Part shown: in pieces, positions 1-8,808 of the stretch
Layout of the letters: each line of letters opens with the position of its first letter
How positions within the stretch are numbered: position 1 is the first letter of the stretch
DNA from: Acidimicrobiaceae bacterium
GTDB taxonomy: Bacteria; Actinomycetota; Acidimicrobiia; Acidimicrobiales; Ilumatobacteraceae
Reading direction: 5' to 3'
Assembly (NCBI GenBank): GCA_020637235.1
Contig: JACJWG010000002.1
Location: 1-64,000, forward strand
DNA length: 64,000 bases
Translations under genes and position numbers: made by a program
The notes under the pieces: generated by a model
Database searches by the model: none
Told to the model about the DNA's origin: nothing
Seen by the model: the letters and a program-made list of their open reading frames with translations, nothing else

Positions 1-63
1 ATATTTGTAGCGATTATGTTGATGATCCGTCAATGCACCGGGCCCAGGGCGATCGGGAACGGG

Positions 64-121
64 TCTTGGGTGCCGGCGTTTCGTGTGACCAGGGGCGGTG
101 AGTGGAGGTTGGCGCCCAGAA
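64..121 (-). repeat. Diverged copy of the 58-bp inverted-end repeat
   Basis: This 58-bp stretch begins TCTTGGGTGCC and ends GGCGCCCAGAA, matching in reverse orientation the units at 15998-16311. The half from about 93 to 121 (GGCGGTGAGTGGAGGT and on) differs from those units at only two bases, while the middle has drifted. The length is exactly the same as the other copies. It lies in the otherwise gene-free first 235 bases. Confidence 0.75.
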
Positions 122-235
122 CGATCGGGTCGTTCCGTCGAAGTCGGGCCAGCGGCGCTCCTGACGGCGACGAACGCCCACCGAACCGAGCTCGCGTCGA
201 TCGGTGAGGGGCCCCCTGTCGGCGCCACCCGGAGA

Positions 236-469
236 TCAGCGGAAGTGGTGTCTCGCCAGGTACTCCTCGATCTGCCGGACGGTGCGCAGTGCGAGCGCGT
301 CGTGCTCGGGGATGTCGATCCCCGATGCCAGGCTGATCGACGCAGCCAGGTAGTAGAGGTCTTCAGGAGCGAGATCGAGCTCGTGGTCCAGATCGTCGGG
401 ATCGACACCCGGGGCCACGTATGCGAGCGCCGACCTCACGAAGACATGTGGTGCGAAGTGGTCGGGCAT
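236..469 (-). CDS. Acyl-carrier-protein-like small protein without the usual serine
   Basis: This is a 77-residue protein. The start is supported by a strong Shine-Dalgarno AAGGAG six bases upstream of the ATG. The C-terminal half (GIDIPEHDALALRTVRQIEEYL) has the helix pattern of acyl carrier proteins, where an acidic IPxxD segment precedes a TV.dxvxyi helix. At the place of the DSL phosphopantetheine serine it reads PEDL, so a carrier function with a 4'-phosphopantetheine arm is doubtful. It may be a structural relative or a partner of an unseen enzyme. It stands 125 bp from the transporter gene and could be co-transcribed from it. The fold assignment is by eye and moderate. Confidence 0.6.
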   Translation of the reverse strand: MPDHFAPHVFVRSALAYVAPGVDPDDLDHELDLAPEDLYYLAASISLASGIDIPEHDALALRTVRQIEEYLARHHFR

Positions 470-594
470 GGCGGACTCCTTGTCGATGGCACCATGTTCG
501 GCAACCCCACCCGGAGCCCATAGGGCCAGAGGTCCCCGCACCACGGGTCCGCCGACCCCTCGCCGCGCGCGCCGATCGAGCGTCGGTCGGCGGG

Positions 595-1641
595 TCAGCC
601 GTCGGGCACCACCTGCCGCAGTTCGCTCACGCCGGCCGTGATCGCCGCGATCAGGGGCACGGCGAGGAACATCCCCACCACGCCGGCGAGGGTGCCCCCG
701 GCGATCACGCCGAGCGCCACCACCAGCGGGTGCAGCCGCACGAACCTCCCGACGAGCAGCGGCTCGAGGACGTTGCCCTCCAATTGCTGGACGCCGACGA
801 CCACCAGCAGCATCCACGCACCCTGCACCACGCCGCCGTCCGCCACCGCGAGGGCGACGGTCACCCCGCCGGCGAACACCGCACCGAAGTACGGGATGAA
901 GCTCAACATGAACGTGAGCACGAGGATCGCGAACACCGACGGCACCCCGAGGACCCACGCACCGAGGGCGATGCCCACGGCGTCGACCGCGGCGACGATC
1001 GCAGCGCCACGGACGAAGTCGCCGACCTTCGACCACATCGCCCGACCCACCCGGTCCACCTCGTCGCGGTGACGACGCTGGTGACCGAGGAACCAGGCCC
1101 ACATCTCCGGTCCGTCCTTCAGGTAGAAGAACACCACCAGCAACGTGACGAGGGTGGTGGTGATCAGCTCGACCACCACCCCGACGGCACCGGTGACCCC
1201 GCCGAGCAGGGTGTCGGTGAGCCCACCCGTGCCCGAGCGGATGCGGTCGGCCAGCTCGCCGGCGTCGACACCGAGGCTGCGTTCCAGCTCGTCGACGGTC
1301 TCGTCGTAGCCGACCTCCACCTGATCGACGATGGCCTCCCACGGCCCGATCAGCGCTTCGACGAGGAGACCCACCAGCAACGCGACGGCGGCGACGACGA
1401 GCAGCAGTCCGATGCCGGCGGCCACCGCCCGCGGCACACCGCGTGCTCGCATCATGCCGACCAGCGGCCACAGCACGGAGGTGACGACCAGCCCGAGCAG
1501 GAGCGGCAGCACCACCGGACGCACCTTGCTGAGCCCGACCACGGCCGCGAGCACCAGGGCACCCACCACGAGCAGCCGCCACGACCACCCGGTGAGGACG
1601 TCGAGCCAGCGCGGCGGCCGCCAGGCGGCACGATCGGTCAT
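595..1641 (-). CDS. AI-2E family transporter (TqsA/PerM type)
   Basis: This 348-residue polytopic membrane protein has about seven to eight hydrophobic segments: two near residues 22-65, one near 75-95, one near 150-170, and a block from about 205 to the end. The order (two N-terminal pairs, a soluble loop with DELERSLGVDAGELADRI, then FFYLKDGPEMW and SFIPYFGAVFAGG) is that of the AI-2E exporter/PerM family. Members export autoinducer-2 or other small molecules, or act as ion antiporters, so the substrate cannot be named. The ATG at 1641 is favoured because a TACCAT box lies six bases before it, which suggests a leaderless transcript. It reads convergently with nothing and is followed by the ACP-like gene. 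Confidence 0.85.
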   Translation of the reverse strand: MTDRAAWRPPRWLDVLTGWSWRLLVVGALVLAAVVGLSKVRPVVLPLLLGLVVTSVLWPLVGMMRARGVPRAVAAGIGLLLVVAAVALLVGLLVEALIGPWEAIVDQVEVGYDETVDELERSLGVDAGELADRIRSGTGGLTDTLLGGVTGAVGVVVELITTTLVTLLVVFFYLKDGPEMWAWFLGHQRRHRDEVDRVGRAMWSKVGDFVRGAAIVAAVDAVGIALGAWVLGVPSVFAILVLTFMLSFIPYFGAVFAGGVTVALAVADGGVVQGAWMLLVVVGVQQLEGNVLEPLLVGRFVRLHPLVVALGVIAGGTLAGVVGMFLAVPLIAAITAGVSELRQVVPDG

Positions 1642-1647
1642 GAACCG

Positions 1648-1653
1648 ATGGTA
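1648..1653 (-). promoter_or_regulatory. -10 box TACCAT for the AI-2E transporter
   Basis: TACCAT on the minus strand ends six bases before the ATG at 1641. There is no Shine-Dalgarno sequence, so transcription would begin at or next to the start codon. Confidence 0.5.
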
Positions 1654-1660
1654 GGGACCC

Positions 1661-2830
1661 TCAGTGCGCGAGTCCCGCGAGCACCTGCAGACCGTCGAAC
1701 ACGTCGACGTACCGGGTGGTCAGCGGTGACATGCCGAGCCGAACGACGTCGGGCTCGCGGAAGTCGGGGATCACCGCCCGCTCGATCAACTCGGCCGTCA
1801 ACCGGCGAGCGTCGGGATGCACCACCGACACGTGCCCGCCGCGACGCAGCGGATCGCGTGGGGTGCGGATGTCGAGACCGAGGTGATCGCACAGGTCGAT
1901 CGCGTAGCCGGTGAGCGTTCGAGCCTTCGCCTGCACGGCGCCGATGCCGGCCTCGACGGTGAGCGAGATGCCGGCCTCGGCGCCGGTGAGCGCCAGGATC
2001 GACGGGGTACCGATCAGCATCCGGCCGATGTCGGCCCGCGGCTCGTACACCGGCCCCATCGCGAACTGGTCGCGCTGGCTGAACCAGCCCCAGATCGGCT
2101 GCCCGATGACGCCGTGCAGTTCGGTCGACACATAGCTGAACGCCGGCGAACCAGGACCGCCGTTCAGGAACTTGTACGTGCACCCGACGGCCAGCTGGGC
2201 GCCGGCGCTGCGCAGGTCGACCGCCAGCACCCCGGCCGCGTGCGACAGGTCCCACACCACCAGCGCGCCGGCAGCGTGCGCACGCTCGGTCTCGGCCGCC
2301 ACGTCCACCACCTCGGCGGTGCGGTAGTCGACGACGGAGCGCACCACCACCGCCACGTCGTCGAGCCGATCGAAGCCGTGGCGCACGGTGCGGCCGGTGG
2401 CACCGGCCACCCCGTCGACCACGTAGCGGTCGCTCGGGAAGTCGTGCTCGTCGACGGCGAGCACCGGGCGGTCGGGACGCATCGCCGCGGCACCGTGGAG
2501 CAGTTGGTACAGGTTCACCGTGGTGCTGTCGTGCACCACCACCTCGCCCGGACCGGCGCCGATCAGCGGTGCCAGCAGGTCGCCGACACGTTGGGGCATG
2601 TCGAGCCAGTGGTCCCACGAGCGGATGAGCTGTGTCGCCCACTCGTCGCGCACCACCCGGTCGAGGGCGGCGAGGGTGCGCCGCGGGGTGCGGCCGAGCG
2701 AGTTGCCGTCGAGGTAGATCACCGTCGGATCGGGCACCACGAACTCGTCGCGGAACCGTGCGAGCGGGTCGGCGGCATCGAGGGCCAGGGCGTGATCACG
2801 CGAGAACGGGTCGGGTGTGGGCTCCACCAT
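1661..2830 (-). CDS. kynU: Kynureninase
   Basis: This is a 389-residue PLP enzyme that would cleave kynurenine or 3-hydroxykynurenine to anthranilates and alanine in tryptophan catabolism. The N-terminal part carries YLDGNSLGRTPR, the mid part WDLSHAAGVLAVDL (the PLP-contacting Asp near residue 194), and the PLP lysine is K220 in CTYKFLNGGPG, followed by the family block for substrate binding (GWFSQRDQFAMGP). The length is slightly short of the usual 400-420. It starts 21 bp after the DNA ligase stop and is probably the last gene of the CoA-transferase/ligase/kynU transcript. No other tryptophan-degradation gene is nearby. Confidence 0.92.
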   Translation of the reverse strand: MVEPTPDPFSRDHALALDAADPLARFRDEFVVPDPTVIYLDGNSLGRTPRRTLAALDRVVRDEWATQLIRSWDHWLDMPQRVGDLLAPLIGAGPGEVVVHDSTTVNLYQLLHGAAAMRPDRPVLAVDEHDFPSDRYVVDGVAGATGRTVRHGFDRLDDVAVVVRSVVDYRTAEVVDVAAETERAHAAGALVVWDLSHAAGVLAVDLRSAGAQLAVGCTYKFLNGGPGSPAFSYVSTELHGVIGQPIWGWFSQRDQFAMGPVYEPRADIGRMLIGTPSILALTGAEAGISLTVEAGIGAVQAKARTLTGYAIDLCDHLGLDIRTPRDPLRRGGHVSVVHPDARRLTAELIERAVIPDFREPDVVRLGMSPLTTRYVDVFDGLQVLAGLAH

Positions 2831-2851
2831 CGCGTCAGCCTGCCAGAGCGG

Positions 2852-3745
2852 TCAGCCCTCGAGCAGCTCGACGAAGCTCGCGTGCCGGACGAGGCCCTCG
2901 TTGGTGAACTCGGTGATCTCGATGCGAGCCCGGTGCCGTGGCTCGACCCAGGTGGCGTCGCGCCGGTACTCGCGGGGCGGCTCGGGTGTGAACGGGCAGT
3001 CGGCCACGACGATCGGCCGCATCAACCCGAGCAACTGTTCGAGGCGACGCTGGGTGAAGCCGGTGCCCACGCCGCCGGCGAAGCGCAGCTCGGCACCCTC
3101 GTAGCGCCCGACGAGCAGCGCACCGAAGCTCGAGCTGCGATTGCCGGACCCGCTCGTGAAGCCGCCGATCACCACCTCCACCGGCACCCGGTTCTTCACC
3201 TTGCGCCAGTGGGGGCTGCGCTTGCCGGGTTGATAGGTGCTGCCCAGCCGCTTCGCCATCACGCCCTCGAGGCCCTGCGCCGCGGTGGCGGCCAGCAGCT
3301 CGGCACCGCCACCCACCCGGTGCGCCGGGACCGTCCAGTTGTCGCCGGTGTCGAGCAGCTGGGCGAGCAGCGCCCGACGCTGCTCGTACGGCAGGGCCGT
3401 CGTGTCGGTGCCGTCGATCTCGAGCACGTCGAAGGCCTGGAACACCACCTGCGTGCGGTGTCGCTGCAGGGCCTCGAAGCTCGGGCGGCCGTCGTCGGTG
3501 AACACCACGATCTCGCCGTCGAGCACCGCCGAGGCGGCGTTGACGTCGCGCCACATGCCACCGAGCTCGGTGTAGGTGCGGGTGACGTCGAGCCCGCTGC
3601 TGCTCTGCACGCGCACCGATTGCTCGTCGACGTCGACGAACACGATCGTGCGGTAGCCGTCCCACTTGATCTCGTACGCCCAGCGGTCGTCGTCGGCGGG
3701 CAGCTGGCCGATGCCGGCCTTCATCGGCGCGACCGGGAACCTCAC
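2852..3745 (-). CDS. ATP-dependent DNA ligase (LigC/LigD ligase-domain type)
   Basis: This 297-residue protein carries the nucleotidyltransferase and OB-fold parts of an ATP-dependent DNA ligase. Motif I is EIKWDGYR with the adenylated lysine at about K27, motif III/IIIa lies around VLDGEIVVF, motif IV is LEGVMAKR, and motif V is WRKVKNR. The following VIGGFTSGSG to GVGTGFTQRRLEQL is the OB region typical of LigD-type repair ligases. It likely seals nicks in repair such as NHEJ, but no Ku or polymerase partner is present. The GTG at 3745 overlaps the CoA-transferase stop as GTGA, which fixes the start and implies translational coupling to an unrelated metabolic gene. Confidence 0.88.
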   Translation of the reverse strand: MRFPVAPMKAGIGQLPADDDRWAYEIKWDGYRTIVFVDVDEQSVRVQSSSGLDVTRTYTELGGMWRDVNAASAVLDGEIVVFTDDGRPSFEALQRHRTQVVFQAFDVLEIDGTDTTALPYEQRRALLAQLLDTGDNWTVPAHRVGGGAELLAATAAQGLEGVMAKRLGSTYQPGKRSPHWRKVKNRVPVEVVIGGFTSGSGNRSSSFGALLVGRYEGAELRFAGGVGTGFTQRRLEQLLGLMRPIVVADCPFTPEPPREYRRDATWVEPRHRARIEITEFTNEGLVRHASFVELLEG

Positions 3746-4974
3746 GGGCGGCCGGGGATGCGCTGCGACAGCACGCCGCTCGCGTCGAGCGCGGCCAGGC
3801 GTTCGTCGTCGAGGCCGAGCAGCTCGCGCAACACCTCGTGGTTGTCCTCGCCCCGGTAGCGGGCCTCGCCCCGCACCCCCACCTCGCTGCCGGCGAATCG
3901 CCAGGGTGCGTTCGGGATGCGCAGCGCCCCGCCGCCGCGGTCGCTCACCTCCACCACCACGTGGCGCTCGGCGGCCCAGTCGGTGTCGCACACGTCGCGC
4001 ACGCTGCGCAGCCGGCCGGTCGCGAGCCCGTGGTGCGACGCGGCCTCCTCGATCGCATGGGCGTCGTGCATGTGCGACGCCCAGTCCGCCAGCTCCGCCA
4101 TCAACGCATCGATGTTCGTGAGGCGCGACGGCACGTCACGGAAGCGGTCGTCGTCGAGCAGTTCGGGGCGACCCATGGTGTGCACGAACCGGTCGAAGGT
4201 GCCGCGTTCGGCCGGGTGACCGGAGATGATCGCCACCTCGCCGTTGGCGGCGACGAGGACCGGGTAGTCGCCCGGCTGGAAGCTGCGGATCCAATCGGCG
4301 GGCACGTCGCGATCCCACAGCGCGTCGTGCACGTGCTCGTTCACGTAGAGCATCACCTGCGCCATCGCGACGTCGATGCGGTCGCCCCGGCCGGTGCGCT
4401 CCCGCTGGAAGAGCGCGGCGAGGATCGCGGCGGCGCACTCCTTCGCGGTGTACACGTCGGCATGACTGAGCGGATCGTTCGCGTACTGGCCGCCGCGGGC
4501 GTCGCCGGTGGTCTTGGTGGCACCGCTCTCGGCGCCGATCACCGGCGCGTACGCACGGCGGTGCACCCACGGACCGGTCTGCCCGTAGCCGCTGATCGAC
4601 GCGTAGATCACCGTGGGGTTGCGTGCGCTCACGGCCTCGTAGCCGATGCCCATCCGGTCGGCGACGCCGGGTCGGAAGTTCTCGATCATCACGTCGCACC
4701 GCGCCGCGAGCTCGAGCAGGAGCTCGACACCCTCGGGTGTCGAGGTGTCGAGGCTCACGTTGCGTTTGCCGACGTTCTGTTGCACGAAGTAGGTCGACAG
4801 CCCGTTCACCCGAGGGTTGGCGAAGCGGGTCATGTCGCCGTCGGGCGGCTCCACCTTGATCACGTCGGCGCCGAGGTCGCACAGCATGCGGGTGCAGTGC
4901 GGCCCGCTCAGCACGCGAGTCAGATCGAGCACGCGTACGCCGTCCAGTGGCCGTCCCCCCGAACCGGTGTCCAT
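3742..4974 (-). CDS. CaiB/BaiF family CoA transferase
   Basis: This 410-residue class III CoA transferase would move CoA between carboxylic acids. Family blocks are visible: LDGVRVLDLTRVLSGP at the N-terminus, ADVIKVEPPDGD, NVGKRNVSLD, CDVMIENFRPG, YASISGYGQTGP, and the catalytic Asp in SHADVYTAKECAAAI. The ATG at 4974 is chosen over the longer open frame because TACGGT lies seven bases upstream and the family start follows immediately. The acid substrate cannot be predicted. Its stop overlaps the ligase start, so ligase and probably kynureninase are read from this promoter. Confidence 0.9.
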   Translation of the reverse strand: MDTGSGGRPLDGVRVLDLTRVLSGPHCTRMLCDLGADVIKVEPPDGDMTRFANPRVNGLSTYFVQQNVGKRNVSLDTSTPEGVELLLELAARCDVMIENFRPGVADRMGIGYEAVSARNPTVIYASISGYGQTGPWVHRRAYAPVIGAESGATKTTGDARGGQYANDPLSHADVYTAKECAAAILAALFQRERTGRGDRIDVAMAQVMLYVNEHVHDALWDRDVPADWIRSFQPGDYPVLVAANGEVAIISGHPAERGTFDRFVHTMGRPELLDDDRFRDVPSRLTNIDALMAELADWASHMHDAHAIEEAASHHGLATGRLRSVRDVCDTDWAAERHVVVEVSDRGGGALRIPNAPWRFAGSEVGVRGEARYRGEDNHEVLRELLGLDDERLAALDASGVLSQRIPGRP

Positions 4975-4981
4975 CTCGACG

Positions 4982-4987
4982 ACCGTA
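4982..4987 (-). promoter_or_regulatory. -10 box TACGGT for the CoA transferase operon
   Basis: TACGGT on the minus strand lies seven bases before the ATG at 4974. It sits in the 17-bp gap after the LysM-BTAD stop, so this transcript can begin independently of the tad operon. Confidence 0.45.
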
Positions 4988-4991
4988 GCGG

Positions 4992-7900
4992 TCAGCGGTT
5001 CAGCAGTTCGCGGCGGAGGGTGAGCAGCTTCGGGCTCGGTTCGCCGTCGCTCCACGACTCGGCGGTGATCGCGCGTTCGTAGGTCTCCCATTCGCGGCGT
5101 ACACCGGCGATGTCGCCGCGCTGGTGGTGGGCACGCATGCGCAGCCCGATGAGGTCCTCCTGGCCCGACAGCACCTTCAGACCCTGACCGGTGGCCCAGA
5201 ACACGCCGTCGATGTCACCGAGCGCCAGGTGGTGCGAGGCGAGCTCGGTGGTCGCGCTCGTGACGAGCAGGGTGAGTGCCGAGGCGAGACCCTCCGTGGC
5301 CGGCCACAGGTGGTCGGTGCCCGCGAAGGGCTGCTCGCGCACGAGCGCCACCCCGGGTCGCAGCACCTCGATCGCCTCGGCCGGTGCCAGCCCGGCGCTG
5401 GCGGCGAGCCGCGCCTGCAACATCTCGGCGTCGGTGCACACCAGCGGATGCAGTGGCAGCTGATCGGTGAGCGTGCGGCCGATCCATTCCTCGTCGTGCG
5501 GGGGCGGGAGCGCGCGTCCGAGCGAGCGACGGGCGTCACTCACGATGTTGGCGAACGTCGCGTCGCGCACCTCGTGCTCCCACAACGCTGCTCGTGCTGC
5601 GCTGCGGGTGGCGTGCTCACGATGGTGCGCCAGCCACACCGTCAGCTCGAGCGACTTGCCGCGTTCGAACGCCACGGACGTACCGTCACGAGTCACGATG
5701 TCCACCCCACCGAGCACCCGCACCATCAGCGCCCACTCGGGTTCGTGCCACGGCGCCGGCGCGGGGTCGGGCCGGTCGGGCCGATCGCGCCGCGCGTGCC
5801 GTTGCCGGTCGGGCGCGCCGGCCGCGAGGGCGAGCGTGGATGCCGCGGCGACCTCGACCACGGCGACGTCGCCGGTCGACACCTCGATCATCGGATGGTC
5901 GGCGGCGTGCAGCAGGCCCGACAGGTCGGCCACGTGGACCGGTGCCAACCCGATCGGCACGACGGTGATGCCGAGCCGCTCGAGGTCCCACCCGGTCGCG
6001 TGCGCCCGCACGGTGAGCGAGGCACCTGCCACGGCGTGCCGGAGCACGACGGCCAGACCGCGGCCGCCGCCACGGGTGACGTCGACCAGTTCGCGCAGCG
6101 CACTCGGTTCGAGCGAGTCGACGTCGCTCACCACCACCACCGGTTCCCAGGCCTCGCCGCCGGTGCCGCGCGAGCGCAGCTCGAAGGTGCGACGGTGCCC
6201 GATCGCGGTGGGGGTGCTGCCGAGTGCGGACGCCGCCAGGTCGAGCGCGACGTCGAAGTCGGGTGCCCACTCGGCGTTCGCGTTGCCGAGGTGCACCGCC
6301 GGGTCGAGGCCGTGGGTGATGAGGCGCAGCGTCTCACCGACGGGCGACACCGCGAGCGAGGTGGCGATCGCACGCAGCACGGCGTCGGCGGCGTCGGCGG
6401 CGTCGGCAGCGTCGGCAGCGTCGGCAGCGTCGGCAGCGTCGGCAGCGTCGGCAGCGTCGGCAGCGTCGGCAGCGTCGGCGGCGTCGGCGTCGTTCGCCCT
6501 GGCGGCCGGGTCGGTCTCCGGGTCGGTCCCCGGGTCGGCGTCGAGGCACACCAGACCGAAGGCCTCGAGGTCGACGAACAGCTCGCCGTCGCCGGGCCGT
6601 CCGTCGTCGACGGCCACCCGCCCGAGATGCACGAGCGCCGGGCAGGGCTGGCCGGCGAGGCGGGCCGAGCGGGCCACGTCGACGTCGGCGACGGTGGCCG
6701 GCAGCAGCCAACGATCGGGTGACGATCCGGGCACCCATCCGTCGGTGGGCTGCCGTCCGGGGCGATCGAGGATCACGGTCACCGCGCCCTCGGCGGTGAG
6801 GATGGCGGCGAGCACGTACCCGCCGGTGCCGACGAGCGCGTGCCCGACGCTGCGCAGCGCGAGGTCGAGCCGCACGGCGCGCTGCGTGGCGTCGAGCGAG
6901 CGCACCAGTCGTTCGGTGTGCTGCACGCGGGCGTCGGGCACCACGGCCCGCGCACCCGTGCCGGCCCGGCGCAGCTGTTGGCGGCGCCGCGACTCGACGA
7001 GCCCGAGCGCGCCGGCGCACACCAGCACGCCGGCCGCGAGGCTCGTGGTCACCGGCGCTCGACCGGCGGGCACGTCGGCGGCCGCGGCCTCGGCCGCGTC
7101 GGTCGGTGAGCGGGGCGTCGGCGTGGTCGTCGCCGGAGCGGTCGGCGACGGTGCCGGCGCGTCGACCGGTGGCGGCGTGGCGACGGTGGACGCCACGGTC
7201 GACGCCACGGTCGACGCCACGGTGGGACGGATCACCACGTCGGGTCGTGGTCGGTCGGCCGGGAACGCCGCGTCGCCGGCGGGCTCGATCGCGGGCACCT
7301 CGACCGCGGGCTCGACCGTGGGCACCTCGACCGCGGATTCGTCGTGGACGATCACCTCCACGACGTCGCCCGGGTGCAGCATCTCGGGCAGGTCGTGACC
7401 GAGGAGCGGCGCGTTGTGCACCACGAGCTCGTGGGCCAGATCGGCCACCGCCGCGGTGTCGGCGTGATCGGCGACGTGGTCCTCGGCGATGCTCCAGTAC
7501 GACTCGCCGCGGGCCACCACGTGCGTGGCGACCGTTCCCGGCGCAGCCGCACCGGAGGCAGACCAGGCTCCGGCGGCGGGCACGTCGAGCACCCAGCCGA
7601 TGCGCACCAGCGAGGGGTCGTCGAACACCGTGCCGTCCGCCATGGTGCGTCCGACATTGCGTTCGATGATCAGATCCGCCACGTCGCGCACCCGGCGGTG
7701 GTCGCCGGCGGCGAGGCGGGTCGCGATGCGATACACCGAGTCGCCCTCCACCACCGTGTACGGGATCCAGGTGACGGCGTCGTCGCGCAGGGCGCCTGCG
7801 GGCACGGAGACGGTCATACCGACGGGGAACACGCCGCCGGTCCACGTGCCGCCGGTGGGTGTGCGGGCGCCGCGGTTGAGCTCGATGATGCGGTCGCGCA

Positions 7901-8564
7901 GTCCCGGATCGCCGAGGCGGGCGGCCACCGAGTACGGCGTGTCGCGGCCCGACGACCGCACCGTGTCGGGCACTGCGGGCGATCGGCGCACCGGGGTGTC
8001 GCGTCCGGCGGACCCCCGACCCGTCACGTGGTCGTACGGGTCGCCGGTGCCTGCGGCGTCGACGGTCGCGACGTCCACCACCGCGGACGACGGGGGCACG
8101 AGGGTCGCGCCGGCGGCCATCGCACCCGACAACGACGCGACGCTGGCGCCCACCACGGTCGAGGTGCTCACGAGCGCGGCGCGTACCAGGCGGCGCACCG
8201 CGCCGGTGGGTGTCGGTTCGATCACGGGCAGCACGGCGGTCGGACGGCGCCGCCAGGCCAGCACGCGTGCGACCTCGCTGATCGCGGTGATCGCGAACCA
8301 GGCCCACAGCAGGGTGAACACGACGAGGCCGAGTGCCACGACGGTGTCGCCGTCGACGCGGCCACTGCGCAGCACGCGCTGCCAGTCCACGGCACCGGGC
8401 CCGCCGAGCGCGCGCCACACGACGACGGGCAGCACCGCCGTACCGCCCACCAGCAGCACGGCGGCGGCGAGCCGCGTGACGGCGCCGGCGAGACCGGGGC
8501 CGGACCGGCGCGTCGACGGTCGCAGGTCGACGCCACGGTGGGGCGGAGGAGCAGGGCGTCGCAT
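4992..8564 (-). CDS. LysM-BTAD membrane protein of the tad locus
   Basis: This is a 1190-residue multidomain protein. Three hydrophobic segments lie in the first 155 residues. They are followed by two to three LysM-like repeats (VEGDSVYRIATRLAAGD; ARGESYWSIAEDHVADH) with a Pro/Thr-rich linker, another hydrophobic stretch, an ATPase-like or receiver-like central region, and a C-terminal bacterial transcriptional activator domain (BTAD; MVRVLGGVDIVTRDG, then TPR-like helices). Such LysM-BTAD proteins occur with actinobacterial tad loci and probably link wall binding to regulation. The start has AAAGGA nine bases upstream. A second in-frame ATG at 8795 would add 77 low-complexity residues. The middle contains an AAD tandem repeat. 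Confidence 0.75.
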   Translation of the reverse strand: MRRPAPPPHRGVDLRPSTRRSGPGLAGAVTRLAAAVLLVGGTAVLPVVVWRALGGPGAVDWQRVLRSGRVDGDTVVALGLVVFTLLWAWFAITAISEVARVLAWRRRPTAVLPVIEPTPTGAVRRLVRAALVSTSTVVGASVASLSGAMAAGATLVPPSSAVVDVATVDAAGTGDPYDHVTGRGSAGRDTPVRRSPAVPDTVRSSGRDTPYSVAARLGDPGLRDRIIELNRGARTPTGGTWTGGVFPVGMTVSVPAGALRDDAVTWIPYTVVEGDSVYRIATRLAAGDHRRVRDVADLIIERNVGRTMADGTVFDDPSLVRIGWVLDVPAAGAWSASGAAAPGTVATHVVARGESYWSIAEDHVADHADTAAVADLAHELVVHNAPLLGHDLPEMLHPGDVVEVIVHDESAVEVPTVEPAVEVPAIEPAGDAAFPADRPRPDVVIRPTVASTVASTVASTVATPPPVDAPAPSPTAPATTTPTPRSPTDAAEAAAADVPAGRAPVTTSLAAGVLVCAGALGLVESRRRQQLRRAGTGARAVVPDARVQHTERLVRSLDATQRAVRLDLALRSVGHALVGTGGYVLAAILTAEGAVTVILDRPGRQPTDGWVPGSSPDRWLLPATVADVDVARSARLAGQPCPALVHLGRVAVDDGRPGDGELFVDLEAFGLVCLDADPGTDPETDPAARANDADAADAADAADAADAADAADAADAADAADAADAADAVLRAIATSLAVSPVGETLRLITHGLDPAVHLGNANAEWAPDFDVALDLAASALGSTPTAIGHRRTFELRSRGTGGEAWEPVVVVSDVDSLEPSALRELVDVTRGGGRGLAVVLRHAVAGASLTVRAHATGWDLERLGITVVPIGLAPVHVADLSGLLHAADHPMIEVSTGDVAVVEVAAASTLALAAGAPDRQRHARRDRPDRPDPAPAPWHEPEWALMVRVLGGVDIVTRDGTSVAFERGKSLELTVWLAHHREHATRSAARAALWEHEVRDATFANIVSDARRSLGRALPPPHDEEWIGRTLTDQLPLHPLVCTDAEMLQARLAASAGLAPAEAIEVLRPGVALVREQPFAGTDHLWPATEGLASALTLLVTSATTELASHHLALGDIDGVFWATGQGLKVLSGQEDLIGLRMRAHHQRGDIAGVRREWETYERAITAESWSDGEPSPKLLTLRRELLNR
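6382..6492 (+). repeat. 9-bp tandem repeat inside the LysM-BTAD gene
   Basis: About twelve copies of GTCGGCAGC or GTCGGCGGC lie head to tail. On the coding strand they give an Ala-Ala-Asp run between the central domain and the part starting VLRAIATSLAV. The unit keeps the frame, so length change would alter only a linker. Confidence 0.85.
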
Positions 8565-8808
8565 CGGGATCGGTCCTTTCGGCGAGGTCGATTCGGGGCG
8601 GTCGGGGAGATCGGGGCGGTCGGGGAGGTCGGGGCACGGCACGGCGTCGACGGCGGCGTGGCCGGCGGCGTGCTCGTCGCGCCGGTCGGCAACTCGTCGA
8701 TCGGCCGCCGCGCGGGCGCTCGCGCGGCGGTCCGCTCGACGCCGGTCGGGACCGCGGAGCTGCGGGGTGCGTGGGGTGGTGAACGAGGTGGGCATGGCGC
8801 GATCGCTG
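8565..8808. other. Intergenic stretch or optional N-terminal extension
   Basis: This 244-bp stretch between the TadG-like stop and the preferred LysM-BTAD start is open in the LysM-BTAD frame from an ATG at 8795. It codes only for Arg/Asp/Pro-rich low-complexity sequence and contains a short GTCGGGGAG-type direct repeat near 8598-8635. I see no other gene. Confidence 0.4.

Noticed and set aside
1817..3859. Very long plus-strand open frame opposite kynureninase and ligase
   Set aside because: His/Gly/Arg-rich shadow of well-recognised minus-strand genes.
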